Below are positions 15,364 through 24,726 of a DNA stretch of 64,000 nucleotides, one piece after another (the first letter of the stretch is position 1; each line of letters opens with the position of its first letter). Source of the DNA: Halopenitus persicus (lineage in GTDB: Archaea; Halobacteriota; Halobacteria; Halobacteriales; Haloferacaceae); assembly GCF_900107205.1 (NCBI RefSeq), contig NZ_FNPC01000001.1, positions 217,213-281,212 of the forward strand, in the 5' to 3' direction. The position numbers and the translations under genes are program-made. Below the pieces are notes generated by a model. It was given only the letters and a program-made list of their open reading frames with translations. It did not search any database and was not told where the DNA came from.

Positions 15364-17025
15364 ATGCCGACGGATCCAGACACGAGGTATGACCCATCGC
15401 TGGGTCGCAAGTTCGTGTTCGTTACAGGGGGCGTGATGTCCGGGTTGGGCAAGGGCATCACCGCCGCCAGCACCGGGCGACTCCTCTCGAACGCGGGCTT
15501 CGACGTGACGGCGGTCAAGATCGACCCCTATTTGAACGTGGACGCGGGCACGATGAACCCCTACGAGCACGGGGAGGTGTACGTGCTGAAGGACGGCGGC
15601 GAGGTCGATCTGGACCTGGGCAACTACGAACGGTTCCTCGGGGTCGACATGACCTCCGACCACAACGTCACGACGGGCAAGACCTACCAGCACGTCATCG
15701 AGAACGAGCGCGCCGGCGACTACCTGGGCAAGACGGTCCAGATCATCCCCCACATCACCGACGACATCAAACGCCGGATCCGGGAGGCCGCCGAGGGGAC
15801 CGACGTCTGCATCGTCGAGATCGGCGGCACCGTCGGGGACATCGAGTCGATGCCCTTCCTCGAGGCGCTCCGACAGTTCTCCCACGAGGAGAACGACGAG
15901 GACGTCCTCTTCACCCACGTCACGCTCGTCCCCTACTCGAAGAACGGCGAGCAGAAGACGAAGCCGACCCAACACTCCGTCAAGGAGCTCCGGTCGATCG
16001 GGCTCCAGCCGGACGTCCTGGTGGGGCGGTGTGCGGACCGGCTCGACCCCAGCGTAAAGGAGAAGATCGCGCTCTTCTGTGACGTGCCGACCGACGCCGT
16101 CTTCTCGAATCCCGACGTCGAGGACGTCTACCATGTCCCGCTGATGGTCGAGGACGAGGGGCTCGACGAGTACGTGATGGAGCAGCTCGGGCTGGCCGAC
16201 GAGGCGCTCCCGGGCGACGAGCGCTCGACGCGCTGGCGCGATCTGGTGACCCGCGACCGCGACCGGGAGATCGACGTCGCCCTCGTCGGCAAGTACGCCC
16301 TCGAGGACGCGTACATGTCCATCCACGAGGCGCTCAAACACGCCGGCATCCACACCCAGACGGAGGTGAACGTGCTGTGGGTCGACGCCGACGAGATGGC
16401 CGCCGAACACGAGGCGCGGATCACGGAGGCCGACGGCATCGTGGTTCCCGGCGGATTCGGCTCCCGCGGCACCGACGGGAAGATCGAAGCGATCCGCTAC
16501 GCCCGCACCAACGACGTGCCGTTCCTCGGGCTCTGTCTCGGCTTCCAGCTTGCGGTCGTCGAGCACGCCCGCAACGTTCTGGGCCTCGAGGCGGCCCACT
16601 CCGCCGAGATCGACCCGGAGACGCCGCATCCGGTCATCGACCTGCTGCCCGAACAGTACGAGACCGAGGACATGGGCGGCACGATGCGGCTCGGCGCCCA
16701 CGAGACCGACATCGATCCGGGAACGCTCGCGGCGGAGGTCTACGGGGCCGACTCCTGCACCGAACGCCACCGCCACCGCTACGAGGTGAACCCCGAGTAC
16801 ATCGACCGGCTCGAGTCCGACGACCTGCGGTTCTCCGGGTACGCGGACAACCGAATGGAGATCCTCGAGCGCGAGGACCACCCCTTCTTCCTCGGGACGC
16901 AGTACCATCCCGAGTTCCGGTCGCGACCCGACAGGGCGAGCCCGCCGTTCGTCTCGTTCGTCGAGACGATCCTCGACCGGACGGCTCCCGGGACCTCAAC
17001 CACGGACGAGGAGGTGACGGCCTGA
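15364..17025 (+). CDS. pyrG: CTP synthase (glutamine hydrolysing)
   Basis: 553 residues. Converts UTP to CTP using ATP and glutamine. The N-terminal synthetase domain starts with [13 protein letters not shown]. The C-terminal class I glutamine amidotransferase domain has the nucleophile in Leu-Gly-Leu-Cys-Leu-Gly-Phe-Gln and a His/Glu in Gln-Tyr-His-Pro-Glu-Phe. The ATG at 15364 has a TATA-like CGTTTAGGC 26 bases upstream, so the in-frame start at 15298 is rejected. The stop overlaps the next start by one base, forming a nucleotide-biosynthesis operon. Confidence 0.97.
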   Translation: MPTDPDTRYDPSLGRKFVFVTGGVMSGLGKGITAASTGRLLSNAGFDVTAVKIDPYLNVDAGTMNPYEHGEVYVLKDGGEVDLDLGNYERFLGVDMTSDHNVTTGKTYQHVIENERAGDYLGKTVQIIPHITDDIKRRIREAAEGTDVCIVEIGGTVGDIESMPFLEALRQFSHEENDEDVLFTHVTLVPYSKNGEQKTKPTQHSVKELRSIGLQPDVLVGRCADRLDPSVKEKIALFCDVPTDAVFSNPDVEDVYHVPLMVEDEGLDEYVMEQLGLADEALPGDERSTRWRDLVTRDRDREIDVALVGKYALEDAYMSIHEALKHAGIHTQTEVNVLWVDADEMAAEHEARITEADGIVVPGGFGSRGTDGKIEAIRYARTNDVPFLGLCLGFQLAVVEHARNVLGLEAAHSAEIDPETPHPVIDLLPEQYETEDMGGTMRLGAHETDIDPGTLAAEVYGADSCTERHRHRYEVNPEYIDRLESDDLRFSGYADNRMEILEREDHPFFLGTQYHPEFRSRPDRASPPFVSFVETILDRTAPGTSTTDEEVTA

Positions 17026-17942
17026 TGGTCGACGCCGAGTCGTTCATCGAGGAGGCGGTCGCGGAGATCGGCGACCAGGTCGGCGACTCGAACGCGGTCA
17101 TCGCCCTCTCGGGCGGCGTCGACTCGTCGGTCGCGGCGACGCTCGCATACGAGGCGGTCGGCGACCAGCTCACGCCGGTCTACGTCGACACCGGCCTGAT
17201 GCGGAAGGGCGAGACGGAGGAGATCCGCGAGACGTTCTCCTTCATGGAGTCGCTGCGCGTCGTCGACGCCGCGGACCGCTACTTCGACCGGTTGGAGGGC
17301 GTGACCGATCCCGAAAGGAAACGCGAGGTCATCGGCGACCAGTTCATCCGCGAGTTCGAGCGCGAGGCTCGGGACGTCGACGCCGACGTGCTCGTGCAGG
17401 GCACCATCTATCCCGACCGGATCGAAAGCGAGGGCGGGATCAAGTCCCACCACAACGTCGGCGGACTCCCGGAGATCATCGACTTCGAGACGATCGTCGA
17501 GCCGGTTCGGGACCTGTACAAGGACGAGGTCCGCGAGGTCGCGCGGGCGCTCGGGCTCGAGGAGATCATCTCCGAGCGGATGCCGTTCCCGGGTCCCGGG
17601 CTCGCCGTCCGCGTCATCGGCGAGGTCACCCGCGAGAAGGCGGCCGTGGCTCGCGAGGCCTGCCACGTCGTCGAGGACGAGCTCGAGGAGTACGAGCCCT
17701 GGCAGGCGTTCGCCGCCGTCATCGGCAAGGGGACCGGCGTGAAGGGCGACAACCGCGTACACGGCTGGATCGTCGCGGTCCGCTCCGTCGAGAGCCGCGA
17801 CGGGATGACCGCCCGCGCCCAGGAGATCGACTGGAACACGCTCCAGCGGATCCAGAGCCGGATCACCGGCGAGAACGACGACGTCGCCCGCGTCGTCTAC
17901 GACGTCACCCACAAACCGCCCGCGACGATCGAGTACGAGTGA
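17025..17942 (+). CDS. guaAb: GMP synthase, ATP pyrophosphatase subunit
   Basis: 305 residues. Contains the PP-loop Leu-Ser-Gly-Gly-Val-Asp-Ser-Ser near residue 27 and the [10 protein letters not shown] segment of the GMP synthase C-terminal domain. It aminates XMP to GMP with ammonia from a separate glutaminase subunit, the split arrangement usual in archaea; that subunit is not encoded in this window. The start overlaps the pyrG stop (TGATG). The C-terminus ends in the typical Pro-Pro-Ala-Thr-Ile-Glu-Tyr-Glu. Confidence 0.96.
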   Translation: MVDAESFIEEAVAEIGDQVGDSNAVIALSGGVDSSVAATLAYEAVGDQLTPVYVDTGLMRKGETEEIRETFSFMESLRVVDAADRYFDRLEGVTDPERKREVIGDQFIREFEREARDVDADVLVQGTIYPDRIESEGGIKSHHNVGGLPEIIDFETIVEPVRDLYKDEVREVARALGLEEIISERMPFPGPGLAVRVIGEVTREKAAVAREACHVVEDELEEYEPWQAFAAVIGKGTGVKGDNRVHGWIVAVRSVESRDGMTARAQEIDWNTLQRIQSRITGENDDVARVVYDVTHKPPATIEYE

Positions 17943-17944
17943 CG

Positions 17945-18295
17945 ATGGCGGCCGACACCATCCGCGCCGTCGTCGCCGGGCCGGACGACCACGACCTCGC
18001 CGGCGCGCTCGAGGCCGCCGGCGCCACGGTGACGCGGATCGACGGCGTCGTCTCCGCGGCGGCGCTCCGGGAGGCCGGGATCGACGCGGCCGACCTCCTC
18101 GTGATCACCGACGTCGAGGAGGCGACCGGGATCCCGATCGCCAAGGAGGAGAACCCGGACGTCCGGACGGTGGCCTACGCCGACCGGTCGCTGCCGGAGT
18201 TCGTCGCCGGCGTCGCGGACCTCGCCGTCGATCCGGCCCTGCTGGACGCCGAGACGGTCGCCGCGGAGCTCGTCGACGCCGAACTGGCGGCCTGA
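17945..18295 (+). CDS. Small Rossmann-like protein following guaAb
   Basis: 116 residues (118 if the GTG at 17939, overlapping the guaAb stop, is used). It shows alternating beta/alpha pattern: Ile-Arg-Ala-Val-Val-Ala-Gly, Leu-Leu-Val-Ile-Thr-Asp-Val-Glu-Glu, and Val-Ala-Tyr-Ala-Asp-Arg-Ser-Leu-Pro, like the first half of a TrkA-N or nucleotide-binding fold, but it lacks a clear GxGxxG. Haloarchaeal homologues follow pyrG/guaA genes and have sometimes been labelled CTP-synthase related on context alone. I cannot assign a function. Confidence 0.75.
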   Translation: MAADTIRAVVAGPDDHDLAGALEAAGATVTRIDGVVSAAALREAGIDAADLLVITDVEEATGIPIAKEENPDVRTVAYADRSLPEFVAGVADLAVDPALLDAETVAAELVDAELAA

Positions 18296-18326
18296 GTCCC
18301 GTCGGCTCGCCGACTCCTCTGAAGAC

Positions 18327-18905
18327 TCAACGGTTTTCGCCGTCATCAACGCCGAGCGTCGCGAGCGCGCCGTCGACGTCCCCGTCGAATCCCGCGAGGA
18401 GTTCGCGGGCGCGGTCACGCGTTTCGGGCGTGACGGCCACGTGAACCATCCCCTCGCCGGGCTGGCCGTAGACGACGCTGCTCCCGAGCGGGGCGGCGAG
18501 GATCGCGGGGACGGCGGCCAGATCCTCCTCGCCGGTCACCTCGATCACGGTGGCCTCGTCGCTCGCGAGCGCCTCCCGGAGGGCGACCAACAGCTCGCGG
18601 GAGAGCTCGCCGGCCGGATTCTCGACGGGGATCCGTGCGTCGCCGACGTCGGCGAGCGCGCGGCGGATCTCGACGGCGACCTCCTCGCGTTCGGTCTTGC
18701 CGTCGAGCAGCGCCACGTCGGGGGTGACCCCGGCCTCCCGGAGGTGGTAGGTGACGACGTCGCCGACGGCGACGAGCGGCGCCGCGGGCGCGTCGTGGGT
18801 CGCGCGCGTGCGTTCGACCCGGTCGAGCAGCTCGTCCGTGTCGGTCGTCACGGGACCCAGCGGCTCCTTGAACTCCGACCGGAGGTCCGCAGGAAGAGTC
18901 AGCAT
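18327..18905 (-). CDS. GTP-dependent dephospho-CoA kinase
   Basis: 192 residues, member of the former UPF0218 family, whose archaeal representative was shown to phosphorylate dephospho-CoA with GTP, the last step of CoA synthesis. Recognisable features are the N-terminal Leu-Arg-Ser-Glu-Phe-Lys-Glu-Pro-Leu-Gly, the central Val-Gly-Asp-Val-Val-Thr-Tyr and Leu-Asp-Gly-Lys-Thr-Glu-Arg, and the Glu-Asp-Leu-Ala-Ala-Val-Pro segment. The gene follows spt4 in the same direction, as in many archaea. Family identification is from these motifs. Confidence 0.88.
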   Translation of the reverse strand: MLTLPADLRSEFKEPLGPVTTDTDELLDRVERTRATHDAPAAPLVAVGDVVTYHLREAGVTPDVALLDGKTEREEVAVEIRRALADVGDARIPVENPAGELSRELLVALREALASDEATVIEVTGEEDLAAVPAILAAPLGSSVVYGQPGEGMVHVAVTPETRDRARELLAGFDGDVDGALATLGVDDGENR

Positions 18906-18935
18906 TCGTGGGCGTCGGATCGGGCCCCGGCGTCG

Positions 18936-18997
18936 TGTCGAGTCACGGTATCGCGTCGAGCCCGGGTTCGGGCCGCGGTATCGCGTCGAGTCACGGT
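18936..18997. repeat. Short direct repeats between spt4 and the dephospho-CoA kinase gene
   Basis: CGGTATCGCGTCGAG occurs at 18946-18960 and 18976-18990 (period 30), and GTCGAGTCACGGT flanks both sides. The repeats fill the short gap downstream of spt4 on the minus strand. They resemble the other 3'-end tandem repeats in the window. Confidence 0.65.
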
Positions 18998-19001
18998 GAG
19001 G

Positions 19002-19199
19002 TTACCGGACCTTCAGGGCGTAGGACCCGGGCTCGCTGACGTTCATCTCCTCGGCGATCCGGCTCGATTCGGGATGGGTGATGATGACGTAGCCGGCCCA
19101 GTCCTCGGTCAGCGAGGAGGACCCGCACAGCTCGCAGGTCTGTGCGTCCGGGTCGTTCACGAAATGGCACTCCCGACAGGCGATGCGGTCCTCGGCCAT
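19002..19199 (-). CDS. spt4: Transcription elongation factor Spt4 (RpoE'')
   Basis: 65 residues with two CxxC knuckles, Cys-Arg-Glu-Cys near residue 8 and Cys-Glu-Leu-Cys near residue 22, forming the Spt4 zinc finger, then a compact beta-alpha domain ending in Tyr-Ala-Leu-Lys-Val. Partners Spt5/NusG on the RNA polymerase clamp to promote elongation. The start overlaps the rpo7 stop by one base (TGATG); this adjacency is conserved in archaea. Spt5 is not in the window. Confidence 0.93.
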   Translation of the reverse strand: MAEDRIACRECHFVNDPDAQTCELCGSSSLTEDWAGYVIITHPESSRIAEEMNVSEPGSYALKVR

Positions 19200-19783
19200 C
19201 AGTTCGCCTCCTCGACGTTCTCGCCCTGCTGCTCACGGCGGCGGCGTTCGGACTCGAGCCACTCGTGTTTGCCCAACCCGGGCTGTTTGGCCGTGAGGCC
19301 GATCTTCGAGTCCCGCGGGTTGCGCTCGTCGATGCTCTTGGTGACGATCCGGGCCCGAACGGCGTCGTCGACGCCGAGGGTTTTGTCGGAGTCCGAGGAG
19401 GCGAGCTGCTGGTTCGCCCCGTCGAAGGTCAGGTACTCGTCGGTGATCTGGGAGACGTGGAGGAGACCATCCACCGGACCGATCCCGACGAAGGCACCGA
19501 ACTCCACCGTCTCCACGACGGTGCCGTCGATGACCTCCTGCATGTCGGGGTCGTAGGTGAGCGCGTCGAACTCGGCCTCGTAGTAGACGCCGGGCCGGTT
19601 CGGCAGCACCGCTCCCTCGCCGATGTCGTGGACCTCGATGACGCTGACGACGCTGCCGACGTCCTCGTCCATGCGTCCCTCCAGTTTGTCCTGCAGCAGG
19701 GCTTTCACCCGTTCGTTCGAGACGTCCGCCAGGTGTTTCGGCGGCACTTCGACCGTGTCTGTGAGTCGTACTCGCTTGTACAT
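19199..19783 (-). CDS. rpo7: DNA-directed RNA polymerase subunit Rpo7 (E')
   Basis: 194 residues. The N-terminal RNP-like domain begins Met-Tyr-Lys-Arg-Val, as in archaeal and eukaryotic Rpb7-type proteins. An S1/OB domain occupies about residues 80-165 (Gly-Thr-Val-Val-Glu-Thr-Val-Glu-Phe-Gly-Ala-Phe-Val-Gly and Gly-Leu-Leu-His-Val-Ser-Gln). It forms the polymerase stalk with Rpo4 and binds nascent RNA. A charged C-terminal tail is a halophilic feature. It sits between the PIN gene (8-base gap) and spt4. Confidence 0.96.
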   Translation of the reverse strand: MYKRVRLTDTVEVPPKHLADVSNERVKALLQDKLEGRMDEDVGSVVSVIEVHDIGEGAVLPNRPGVYYEAEFDALTYDPDMQEVIDGTVVETVEFGAFVGIGPVDGLLHVSQITDEYLTFDGANQQLASSDSDKTLGVDDAVRARIVTKSIDERNPRDSKIGLTAKQPGLGKHEWLESERRRREQQGENVEEAN

Positions 19784-19791
19784 GCGTGCGC

Positions 19792-20397
19792 TTATGGTTC
19801 CGTTATCGCCAGTGCGTTCCGCCCCCTTAAACCGATTACTGGTACGTTCCGCGCCAGGATCCGGTTTTTGAGGGGGCGATCGTTCGTGACCACGTACGCG
19901 ACCGCGCCCGCCTCGGCGAGCGCGACCAGCACGTCGTCCGCGTACTCGTTCGTCGATCCGTTCCCGCCCGCGTCGTCGATCGGTCGACCCGCGGTCTCGG
20001 CCGTCGAGTCGTCGCCGTCCGCGTCGTCCGTTGCCGCTTCCGGTTCGTCGTCCGCATCCTCGGTCGCCGCCGGTTCGTCGGTCACGGCGATCGGATCCGC
20101 GCGGTCGGCCAGGTCGCGGCCGACGCGCGCCGCGGTCGCCTCGCGACCGTTCCCGTCGGCGAGCCGGTCGAGTTCGGCCCGCACGGCGTCGGGAACGACC
20201 GCACGGTACGTTCCGAGGAGCCGGTCCAGCTCCTCGAACAGCCGGACGTCCGCCTCCACCGGGGCCATCAGGGCGCTCGTGTCGATGGCGACGACCGGCG
20301 TCGTCGATGCCGACCCGCGGTCGCGCGTCGTCGATCCACGGTCGCGCTCCCCGGACCCGCGCTCGGTCGGCTGCTCCGATGGAGTGTCCTCGGTCAC
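19792..20397 (-). CDS. PIN-domain ribonuclease-like protein of the aIF2-gamma/rpo7 operon
   Basis: 201 residues from a GTG. A disordered Arg/Asp/Ser-rich N-terminus of about 33 residues precedes a PIN domain: Val-Val-Ala-Ile-Asp-Thr-Ser-Ala-Leu (first acidic ligand), Ala-Val-Arg-Ala-Glu-Leu, Tyr-Ala-Asp-Asp-Val-Leu, and Val-Thr-Asn-Asp-Arg-Pro-Leu-Lys. The four-acid nuclease site appears complete. An Asp/Glu/Ala-rich insertion of about 40 residues (around 105-150) splits the domain. PIN proteins at this archaeal locus resemble Fcf1/Utp24-type rRNA-processing nucleases, so an rRNA maturation role is possible; this is inference from context. Confidence 0.85.
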   Translation of the reverse strand: MTEDTPSEQPTERGSGERDRGSTTRDRGSASTTPVVAIDTSALMAPVEADVRLFEELDRLLGTYRAVVPDAVRAELDRLADGNGREATAARVGRDLADRADPIAVTDEPAATEDADDEPEAATDDADGDDSTAETAGRPIDDAGGNGSTNEYADDVLVALAEAGAVAYVVTNDRPLKNRILARNVPVIGLRGRNALAITEP

Positions 20398-20398
20398 G

Positions 20399-21622
20399 TC
20401 ACTTCAGCGTTCCGACACCGATGAGCCGCCAGCGCGCGCCCACGCGGCGGTTGATGGCGATCCGGACGCCCTCGGCCGCACAGACCGGGCGCTTGAGGTT
20501 CACCTCGCACTCGCCGTCGCGCGCGCTGGTCACGGCGCCGACCGTGGTCGCCGTGCCGACGGTGAGCATCAGCGGCTCGCCGGTGGAGATCTCCTCGACC
20601 TCCCCTTCGCCGACGATCCGGTCGAGCAGCTCGACGTCCATCTCGAAGGCGTGTCGCGTCGGCGGGAGCGTGCCGGGCTCGCCGGCGACCTGGCCGGCCA
20701 GCGCGTCGCCCTTGGTGAGGCTCGGGTCGAGGCCGGTGCCCACGCCGAGCAGCCCGCCCGGCGTGGCGACGTCGACCTGGTCGTCACCGGCCTGCAGCGA
20801 CCGGACCGTCGTCGAGAGGGGCCGCCACTCGGTCTGGCCGCCCTCCTCGACCTCGCGGCCGGGCCGGATCTCGATCTCGTCGTCGACGGACAGCTCGCCC
20901 TCGACGAGCGAGCCGCCGATGACGCCGCCGGTCAGGTCCTCGAAGGTCGTCCCGGGCCGGTTGATGTCGAACGATCGGGCGACGAACAGCTCCGGGGGCG
21001 CGTCCGAGTTCCGGTCCGGCGTCGGGATCTCCTCCTCGATCGCCTGGATGAGGAGATCGAGGTTGACCTCCTGTTGGGCCGAGACGGGGACGATCGGCGC
21101 GTCCTCCGCGACGGTTCCCTCGACGAACTCCCGGATCTGCTCGTAGTTTTCCACCGCCCGGTCGCGGTCGACGAGGTCGACCTTGTTCTGGGCGATGACG
21201 ACGTTGTCGATCCCGATGATGTCCAGCGCCATCAGGTGCTCTTCGGTCTGTGCCTGGGGCACGTCCTCGGTCGCGCTGACGACGAGGACGGCGCCGTCCA
21301 TGATCGCGGCCCCCGACAGCATCGTCGCCATCAGGGTCTCGTGGCCGGGCGCGTCGACGAACGAGACGGTCCGCATCACCTCGCTGGTCGAGCCGTCGGG
21401 GCAGTCCTCATCGACGGTGTACCGCTCCGGCTCCTCGAGGCCGGTGCACTCGCGGAACGTCGCGTCCGCGTAGCCCAACCGGATGGAGATCCCGCGCTTC
21501 ATCTCCTCCGAGTGTTTGTCGGTCCACGAGCCCGACAACGCCTGGACGAGCGTCGTCTTCCCGTGGTCGACGTGGCCGACGAGTCCGATGTTCACCTCCG
21601 GTCGTGTATGGTCTTGTGTCAC
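20399..21622 (-). CDS. eif2g: Translation initiation factor aIF2, gamma subunit
   Basis: 407 residues. GTPase subunit that carries initiator Met-tRNA to the small ribosomal subunit. Gly-His-Val-Asp-His-Gly-Lys-Thr is at 16-23, Asp-Ala-Pro-Gly-His-Glu is the G3 motif, and Asn-Lys-Val-Asp the G4 motif; two beta-barrel domains follow. The zinc-knuckle region keeps only two cysteines, fewer than the four of many archaeal homologues. The GTG at 21622 is chosen because homology starts there; the upstream open frame is non-coding in character. One base separates it from the PIN gene. Confidence 0.95.
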   Translation of the reverse strand: MTQDHTRPEVNIGLVGHVDHGKTTLVQALSGSWTDKHSEEMKRGISIRLGYADATFRECTGLEEPERYTVDEDCPDGSTSEVMRTVSFVDAPGHETLMATMLSGAAIMDGAVLVVSATEDVPQAQTEEHLMALDIIGIDNVVIAQNKVDLVDRDRAVENYEQIREFVEGTVAEDAPIVPVSAQQEVNLDLLIQAIEEEIPTPDRNSDAPPELFVARSFDINRPGTTFEDLTGGVIGGSLVEGELSVDDEIEIRPGREVEEGGQTEWRPLSTTVRSLQAGDDQVDVATPGGLLGVGTGLDPSLTKGDALAGQVAGEPGTLPPTRHAFEMDVELLDRIVGEGEVEEISTGEPLMLTVGTATTVGAVTSARDGECEVNLKRPVCAAEGVRIAINRRVGARWRLIGVGTLK

Positions 21623-21795
21623 CGTGAACCTCCTTGAAGCAATCTTGTCCGAGATTCGCCCCGTGCGAGTGATAAAGTTGCTGTTCTCGGGACGGGAGCG
21701 GGGATCGGTGCCACGCGTCGGTGCTTCGATCGACGTCGGAGACGGCGCCGCGATCACCGTCGACCGAGTCCCCGGGAGGGGCTCGAGACGGGGCC

Positions 21796-22239
21796 TCACT
21801 CCCCGGCTTCGCGTCGCAGCCGGTCCCGGTAGATCCGCCCGAACGCGTTCCGGCGCAGGGTCCCGATCGCGGCCGCCGCCTCCTCGTGGAACGTCGCGGC
21901 GACGACCGACTCCGCGATCGGCGCCGCGTGCCAGACGACCCGGTCGACGTGATCGGAGCCGAGCAGCTCGACGTCCGCGTCGGCGTACCGGTCGTGTGTC
22001 GCGAGCCACTCGTCGAAGGCGTCCCGGTCGGCCACGTGCACCTCGAGCAGGGAGGCGAACAGCGCGTCACGCGCCGTTTCGACGACCTCGCCGGTGACGC
22101 GCTCGTCGTACTCCGCGGCGTCGAACGACATCGCCTTCGCGGTCTCCCGGACGACCACCTGTGCCGCCGGGCCGGCCTCCTCGTAGCGGGTCCGCGCCTC
22201 CGCGACCGTCTCGGGAGCGATCAGTCCTCGTGTCTCCAT
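21796..22239 (-). CDS. Haloarchaeal conserved protein (DUF5809-like)
   Basis: 147 residues, acidic and mostly helical, with a tract [13 protein letters not shown] and a C-terminal [10 protein letters not shown]. No catalytic motif stands out. I associate it with DUF5809, a haloarchaea-only family found beside the DUF5810-type gene, as here (47-base gap, same strand). A weak TATA-like CCTTTTCAG is about 26 bases before the ATG. Function unknown. Confidence 0.72.
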   Translation of the reverse strand: METRGLIAPETVAEARTRYEEAGPAAQVVVRETAKAMSFDAAEYDERVTGEVVETARDALFASLLEVHVADRDAFDEWLATHDRYADADVELLGSDHVDRVVWHAAPIAESVVAATFHEEAAAAIGTLRRNAFGRIYRDRLRREAGE

Positions 22240-22286
22240 ACCGCCGCGTACGGGAAGCGACTGAAAAGGGCGTTCGGTTCGCGGCG

Positions 22287-22817
22287 TTACGTCCGGCTTT
22301 CGTCGTCGGCCTCATCATCGACACCGTCGCCGGCCTCATCATCGACACCGTCGCCGGCCTCATCATCGACACCGTCGTCGGTCTCGTCGCCGTCGCCATC
22401 GTTACTCTCGCCCTCGTCCGCCATCATCCGGCGGGTCAAGTCCCGTGCCTCCTCGAGCGCCGCCTGCGTCTCCTCGTCGAACGCGCTCGGATCCGAGCCG
22501 GCCGCGGTCGCGTGTGTACGTTCGTGCTCGTGTCCGTGGTCGTGCCCGTGACCCGCGCCCGTTCCGCCCCGTCCCACGTCCGGTCGGCCGCGGTCGTGGA
22601 CGGTGTCCTCGAAGACCTCGTGGTACTCGGCCTCGTCGGCGTGCTCCACGACGTCGGCGGCGAGCTCCTCGGGCTCGCGGTCGGCCCATTCGGGGGCGTG
22701 CTCCGCCAGCCACTCCTCGTGGTCGCCGCCGTGTAACATCGCGGTGAACGCGAGGTGATGTGCGAGGTGCTCGCCGTCGCGCTGTGGCGTTTCACAGACC
22801 GGACACGCGTATCCCAT
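22287..22817 (-). CDS. Haloarchaeal zinc-finger protein (DUF5810-like) with repeat-encoded acidic tail
   Basis: 176 residues from the ATG before Gly-Tyr-Ala-Cys-Pro-Val-Cys; upstream in-frame codons are unlikely to be coding. The N-terminal Cys-Pro-Val-Cys with His-Leu-Ala-His-His fits a C2H2-like zinc finger. A Gly/His-rich linker (about 97-105) precedes a helical segment and a long Asp/Glu tail. The tail is encoded by three 24-base tandem repeats (22307-22378), each adding eight acidic residues, so its length may vary between strains. I associate it with DUF5810; function unknown. Confidence 0.72.
   Translation of the reverse strand: MGYACPVCETPQRDGEHLAHHLAFTAMLHGGDHEEWLAEHAPEWADREPEELAADVVEHADEAEYHEVFEDTVHDRGRPDVGRGGTGAGHGHDHGHEHERTHATAAGSDPSAFDEETQAALEEARDLTRRMMADEGESNDGDGDETDDGVDDEAGDGVDDEAGDGVDDEADDESRT
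22307..22378 (-). repeat. Three 24-bp tandem repeats inside a coding tail
   Basis: Three copies, identical except near the last two bases, each encoding Asp-Asp-Glu-Ala-Gly-Asp-Gly-Val or a slight variant. The unit length preserves the reading frame. Confidence 0.9.
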
Positions 22818-22919
22818 CGGGACACACTCGGCTGGAGAGCGGCTTGAAAGCGTCGCCACGGACTCGATCGCTGAGAAGCAGCTCCGGAGACGGTCTCGAG
22901 GGCGATCCCGGAAAACGAC

Positions 22920-23174
22920 CTACACCGACGGGCCGCCGTCCGGGGACGAGTCGATCACGTCGATCCCCTCGTCGGTCAGCCGGTAGATGACCTCGCCGCT
23001 CACCGGTTCGACGAGTCCTGTGTCCGCCAGGGTCTCGAGCCGTCGTTCGACGTGGGCGACGTGCAGCCCCGTGTTGCCGGCGATGAGCGCCGGATAGTCG
23101 GCGCCGCACTCCTGGAGGTACGACAGCACCCGCTCGTCGGTTCGATCGAGGTCGGCACACCGGCTTGCGGCCAT
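22920..23174 (-). CDS. Small winged-helix protein
   Basis: 84 residues. A winged-helix core is visible: Asp-Glu-Arg-Val-Leu-Ser-Tyr-Leu, then Ala-Leu-Ile-Ala-Gly-Asn-Thr-Gly, then Val-Glu-Arg-Arg-Leu-Glu-Thr-Leu as recognition helix, and a Tyr-Arg-Leu-Thr-Asp-Glu-Gly wing. This resembles the PhiH1-repressor-like and related small regulators of haloarchaea. The ATG at 23174 is preferred over a GTG three codons upstream because a TTAAATA box lies about 26 bases before it. It may be autoregulated; the target is unknown. Confidence 0.8.
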   Translation of the reverse strand: MAASRCADLDRTDERVLSYLQECGADYPALIAGNTGLHVAHVERRLETLADTGLVEPVSGEVIYRLTDEGIDVIDSSPDGGPSV

Positions 23175-23319
23175 ATGTGGCACTTGTTAGCACACCTTAA
23201 ATACTTGTTGGGTGTTTTCAGATCTTTAGGATCCACACGGCGTTTCGGGGCGGACGCTGCTGATCCGTGTTCGACCAGCAACCGAATCGTCCGCTGAGGT
23301 TCGGAGACTTCCGGCGTCT

Positions 23320-24726
23320 TTAATCGTCCGCGGGCGCGGGACCGCGCTCGTCCGGACCGCCGGCGTCGTCGGGGAGCATCGGGGTGCCGTCGGCCCGGGG
23401 GCCGATCGTCGGGCCGAAGGGCTTCGCGTCGGGGTCGTCGAGGTCGATCCGGCGGCGCGTTCGGTAGTCGGTCGAGCGCTCGACGGGGACGCGGCCGATC
23501 GCGTCGATCATCTCGACGTAGTCCGCGACGCTGCGGAACTGTCCGTACTCGCCCCCGGCGCGGGCCGTGATCTCCTCGGAGAGGATCGTCCCCATGAAGT
23601 CGTCGGCGCCGCAGTTGAGGAGCTTGAGTCCCTTCGCGTCGCCGTATTTGACCCAGGAGGACTGGACGTGGTCGACGTTGTCCAGAAAGAGTCGGGAGAC
23701 GGCGATCAGCAGCTCGTCCTCGGCGTCGCTGGCGCCGGAGTCGACGACGCCGTGTTTCGCGAGGGGGGTGTTCTCGTGGACGAACGAGAGCGGGACGAAC
23801 TCGCGGATCCCGCCGGTTCGGTCCTGCAGATCGCGGACCACCTCGAGGTGACGGACGCGGTGAGCCGCGTTCTCGACGTGGCCGTACATGATCGTCGCGG
23901 TGGTGTCGAGGCCGGCGGCCATCGCGCCCTCCATCGCTGCCACCCAGTCGTCGGTGCCGATCTTGCCGGGACAGATGACGTCGCGGACCTCGTCGACGAG
24001 GATCTCCGCGGCGGTGCCCGGCGCGCTATCGAGGCCGGCGTCGGCCAGCTCGCGGTAGACGTCCTCGTAGCTCCAGTCGGTGCCGCGTTTCGCGTGGGCG
24101 GCCTCCTCGGGGGTCATCGAGTGGAGGTGGACGTCGTCGACCGACATCGCCGCCATCTGCTCGCGGTAGGTTCCCGGGTCGGTGGCGTAGACCGCGGGCG
24201 GCTTGTAGTTCACCTCGCGTTCGGGGGTCGCGTGCGCACGCAGAATCTCGTGATGCTCCTCGTTCAGCGCGAAGGCGGGATGGAGCCCGGAGACGGAGGT
24301 CACCTCGGAGATGCCCATCTCCAGGGCGTCGGCGACGATCTCGCGGGACTCGGCGGGCGTCTTGGTGAATCCCGGGTGGTCGATCCCGCTGTCGGCCTCG
24401 AAGGCGTGGGCGGTGTCCTTGAAGTTACAGAACAGACAGCCCGTGTTACAGGCGGTCGTGACGTTGTTGTTGAGGTTGGCGACGAAGGTGACCTCCTCGC
24501 CGACGACCGCGGCGCGCCGGCGGTCGGCGGCCTCGAGCACGGCCTCCTTGCGTTCGGGATCGATCCCCTCGCGGTCCGTGCCGGTCGTGATGAGCTCGAT
24601 CCCGTCGGCGACCGACAACCGGCGTCCGTCCCGAGCGTTCGCGAGCGCGTTCTCGAAGGACTGGTCCGTCTCCGGGACGTGATCGAACTCGAGATCCGCC
24701 GGGTCCACCTCGCGCGCCGACGTCAT
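23320..24726 (-). CDS. cofH: F420 biosynthesis radical SAM enzyme CofH
   Basis: 468 residues. Radical SAM cysteines Cys93, Cys97 and Cys100 are in Cys-Asn-Thr-Gly-Cys-Leu-Phe-Cys. CofH joins tyrosine-derived p-hydroxybenzyl to 5-amino-6-ribitylaminouracil; with CofG this makes the deazaflavin Fo of coenzyme F420. His-Ser-Met-Thr-Pro-Glu-Glu and Val-Pro-Leu-Ser-Phe-Val-His-Glu segments favour CofH over CofG. CofG is not in the window. N-terminal (about 50 residues) and C-terminal acidic extensions are longer than in many homologues. The ATG at 24726 is chosen over an upstream open frame that shows no homology. Confidence 0.92.
   Translation of the reverse strand: MTSAREVDPADLEFDHVPETDQSFENALANARDGRRLSVADGIELITTGTDREGIDPERKEAVLEAADRRRAAVVGEEVTFVANLNNNVTTACNTGCLFCNFKDTAHAFEADSGIDHPGFTKTPAESREIVADALEMGISEVTSVSGLHPAFALNEEHHEILRAHATPEREVNYKPPAVYATDPGTYREQMAAMSVDDVHLHSMTPEEAAHAKRGTDWSYEDVYRELADAGLDSAPGTAAEILVDEVRDVICPGKIGTDDWVAAMEGAMAAGLDTTATIMYGHVENAAHRVRHLEVVRDLQDRTGGIREFVPLSFVHENTPLAKHGVVDSGASDAEDELLIAVSRLFLDNVDHVQSSWVKYGDAKGLKLLNCGADDFMGTILSEEITARAGGEYGQFRSVADYVEMIDAIGRVPVERSTDYRTRRRIDLDDPDAKPFGPTIGPRADGTPMLPDDAGGPDERGPAPADD

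Noticed and set aside
15337-16908. A 523-codon minus-strand frame
   Set aside because: Antisense shadow of pyrG.
19142-21637. An 831-codon plus-strand frame
   Set aside because: Antisense across rpo7, the PIN gene and aIF2-gamma, all of which have clear motifs.
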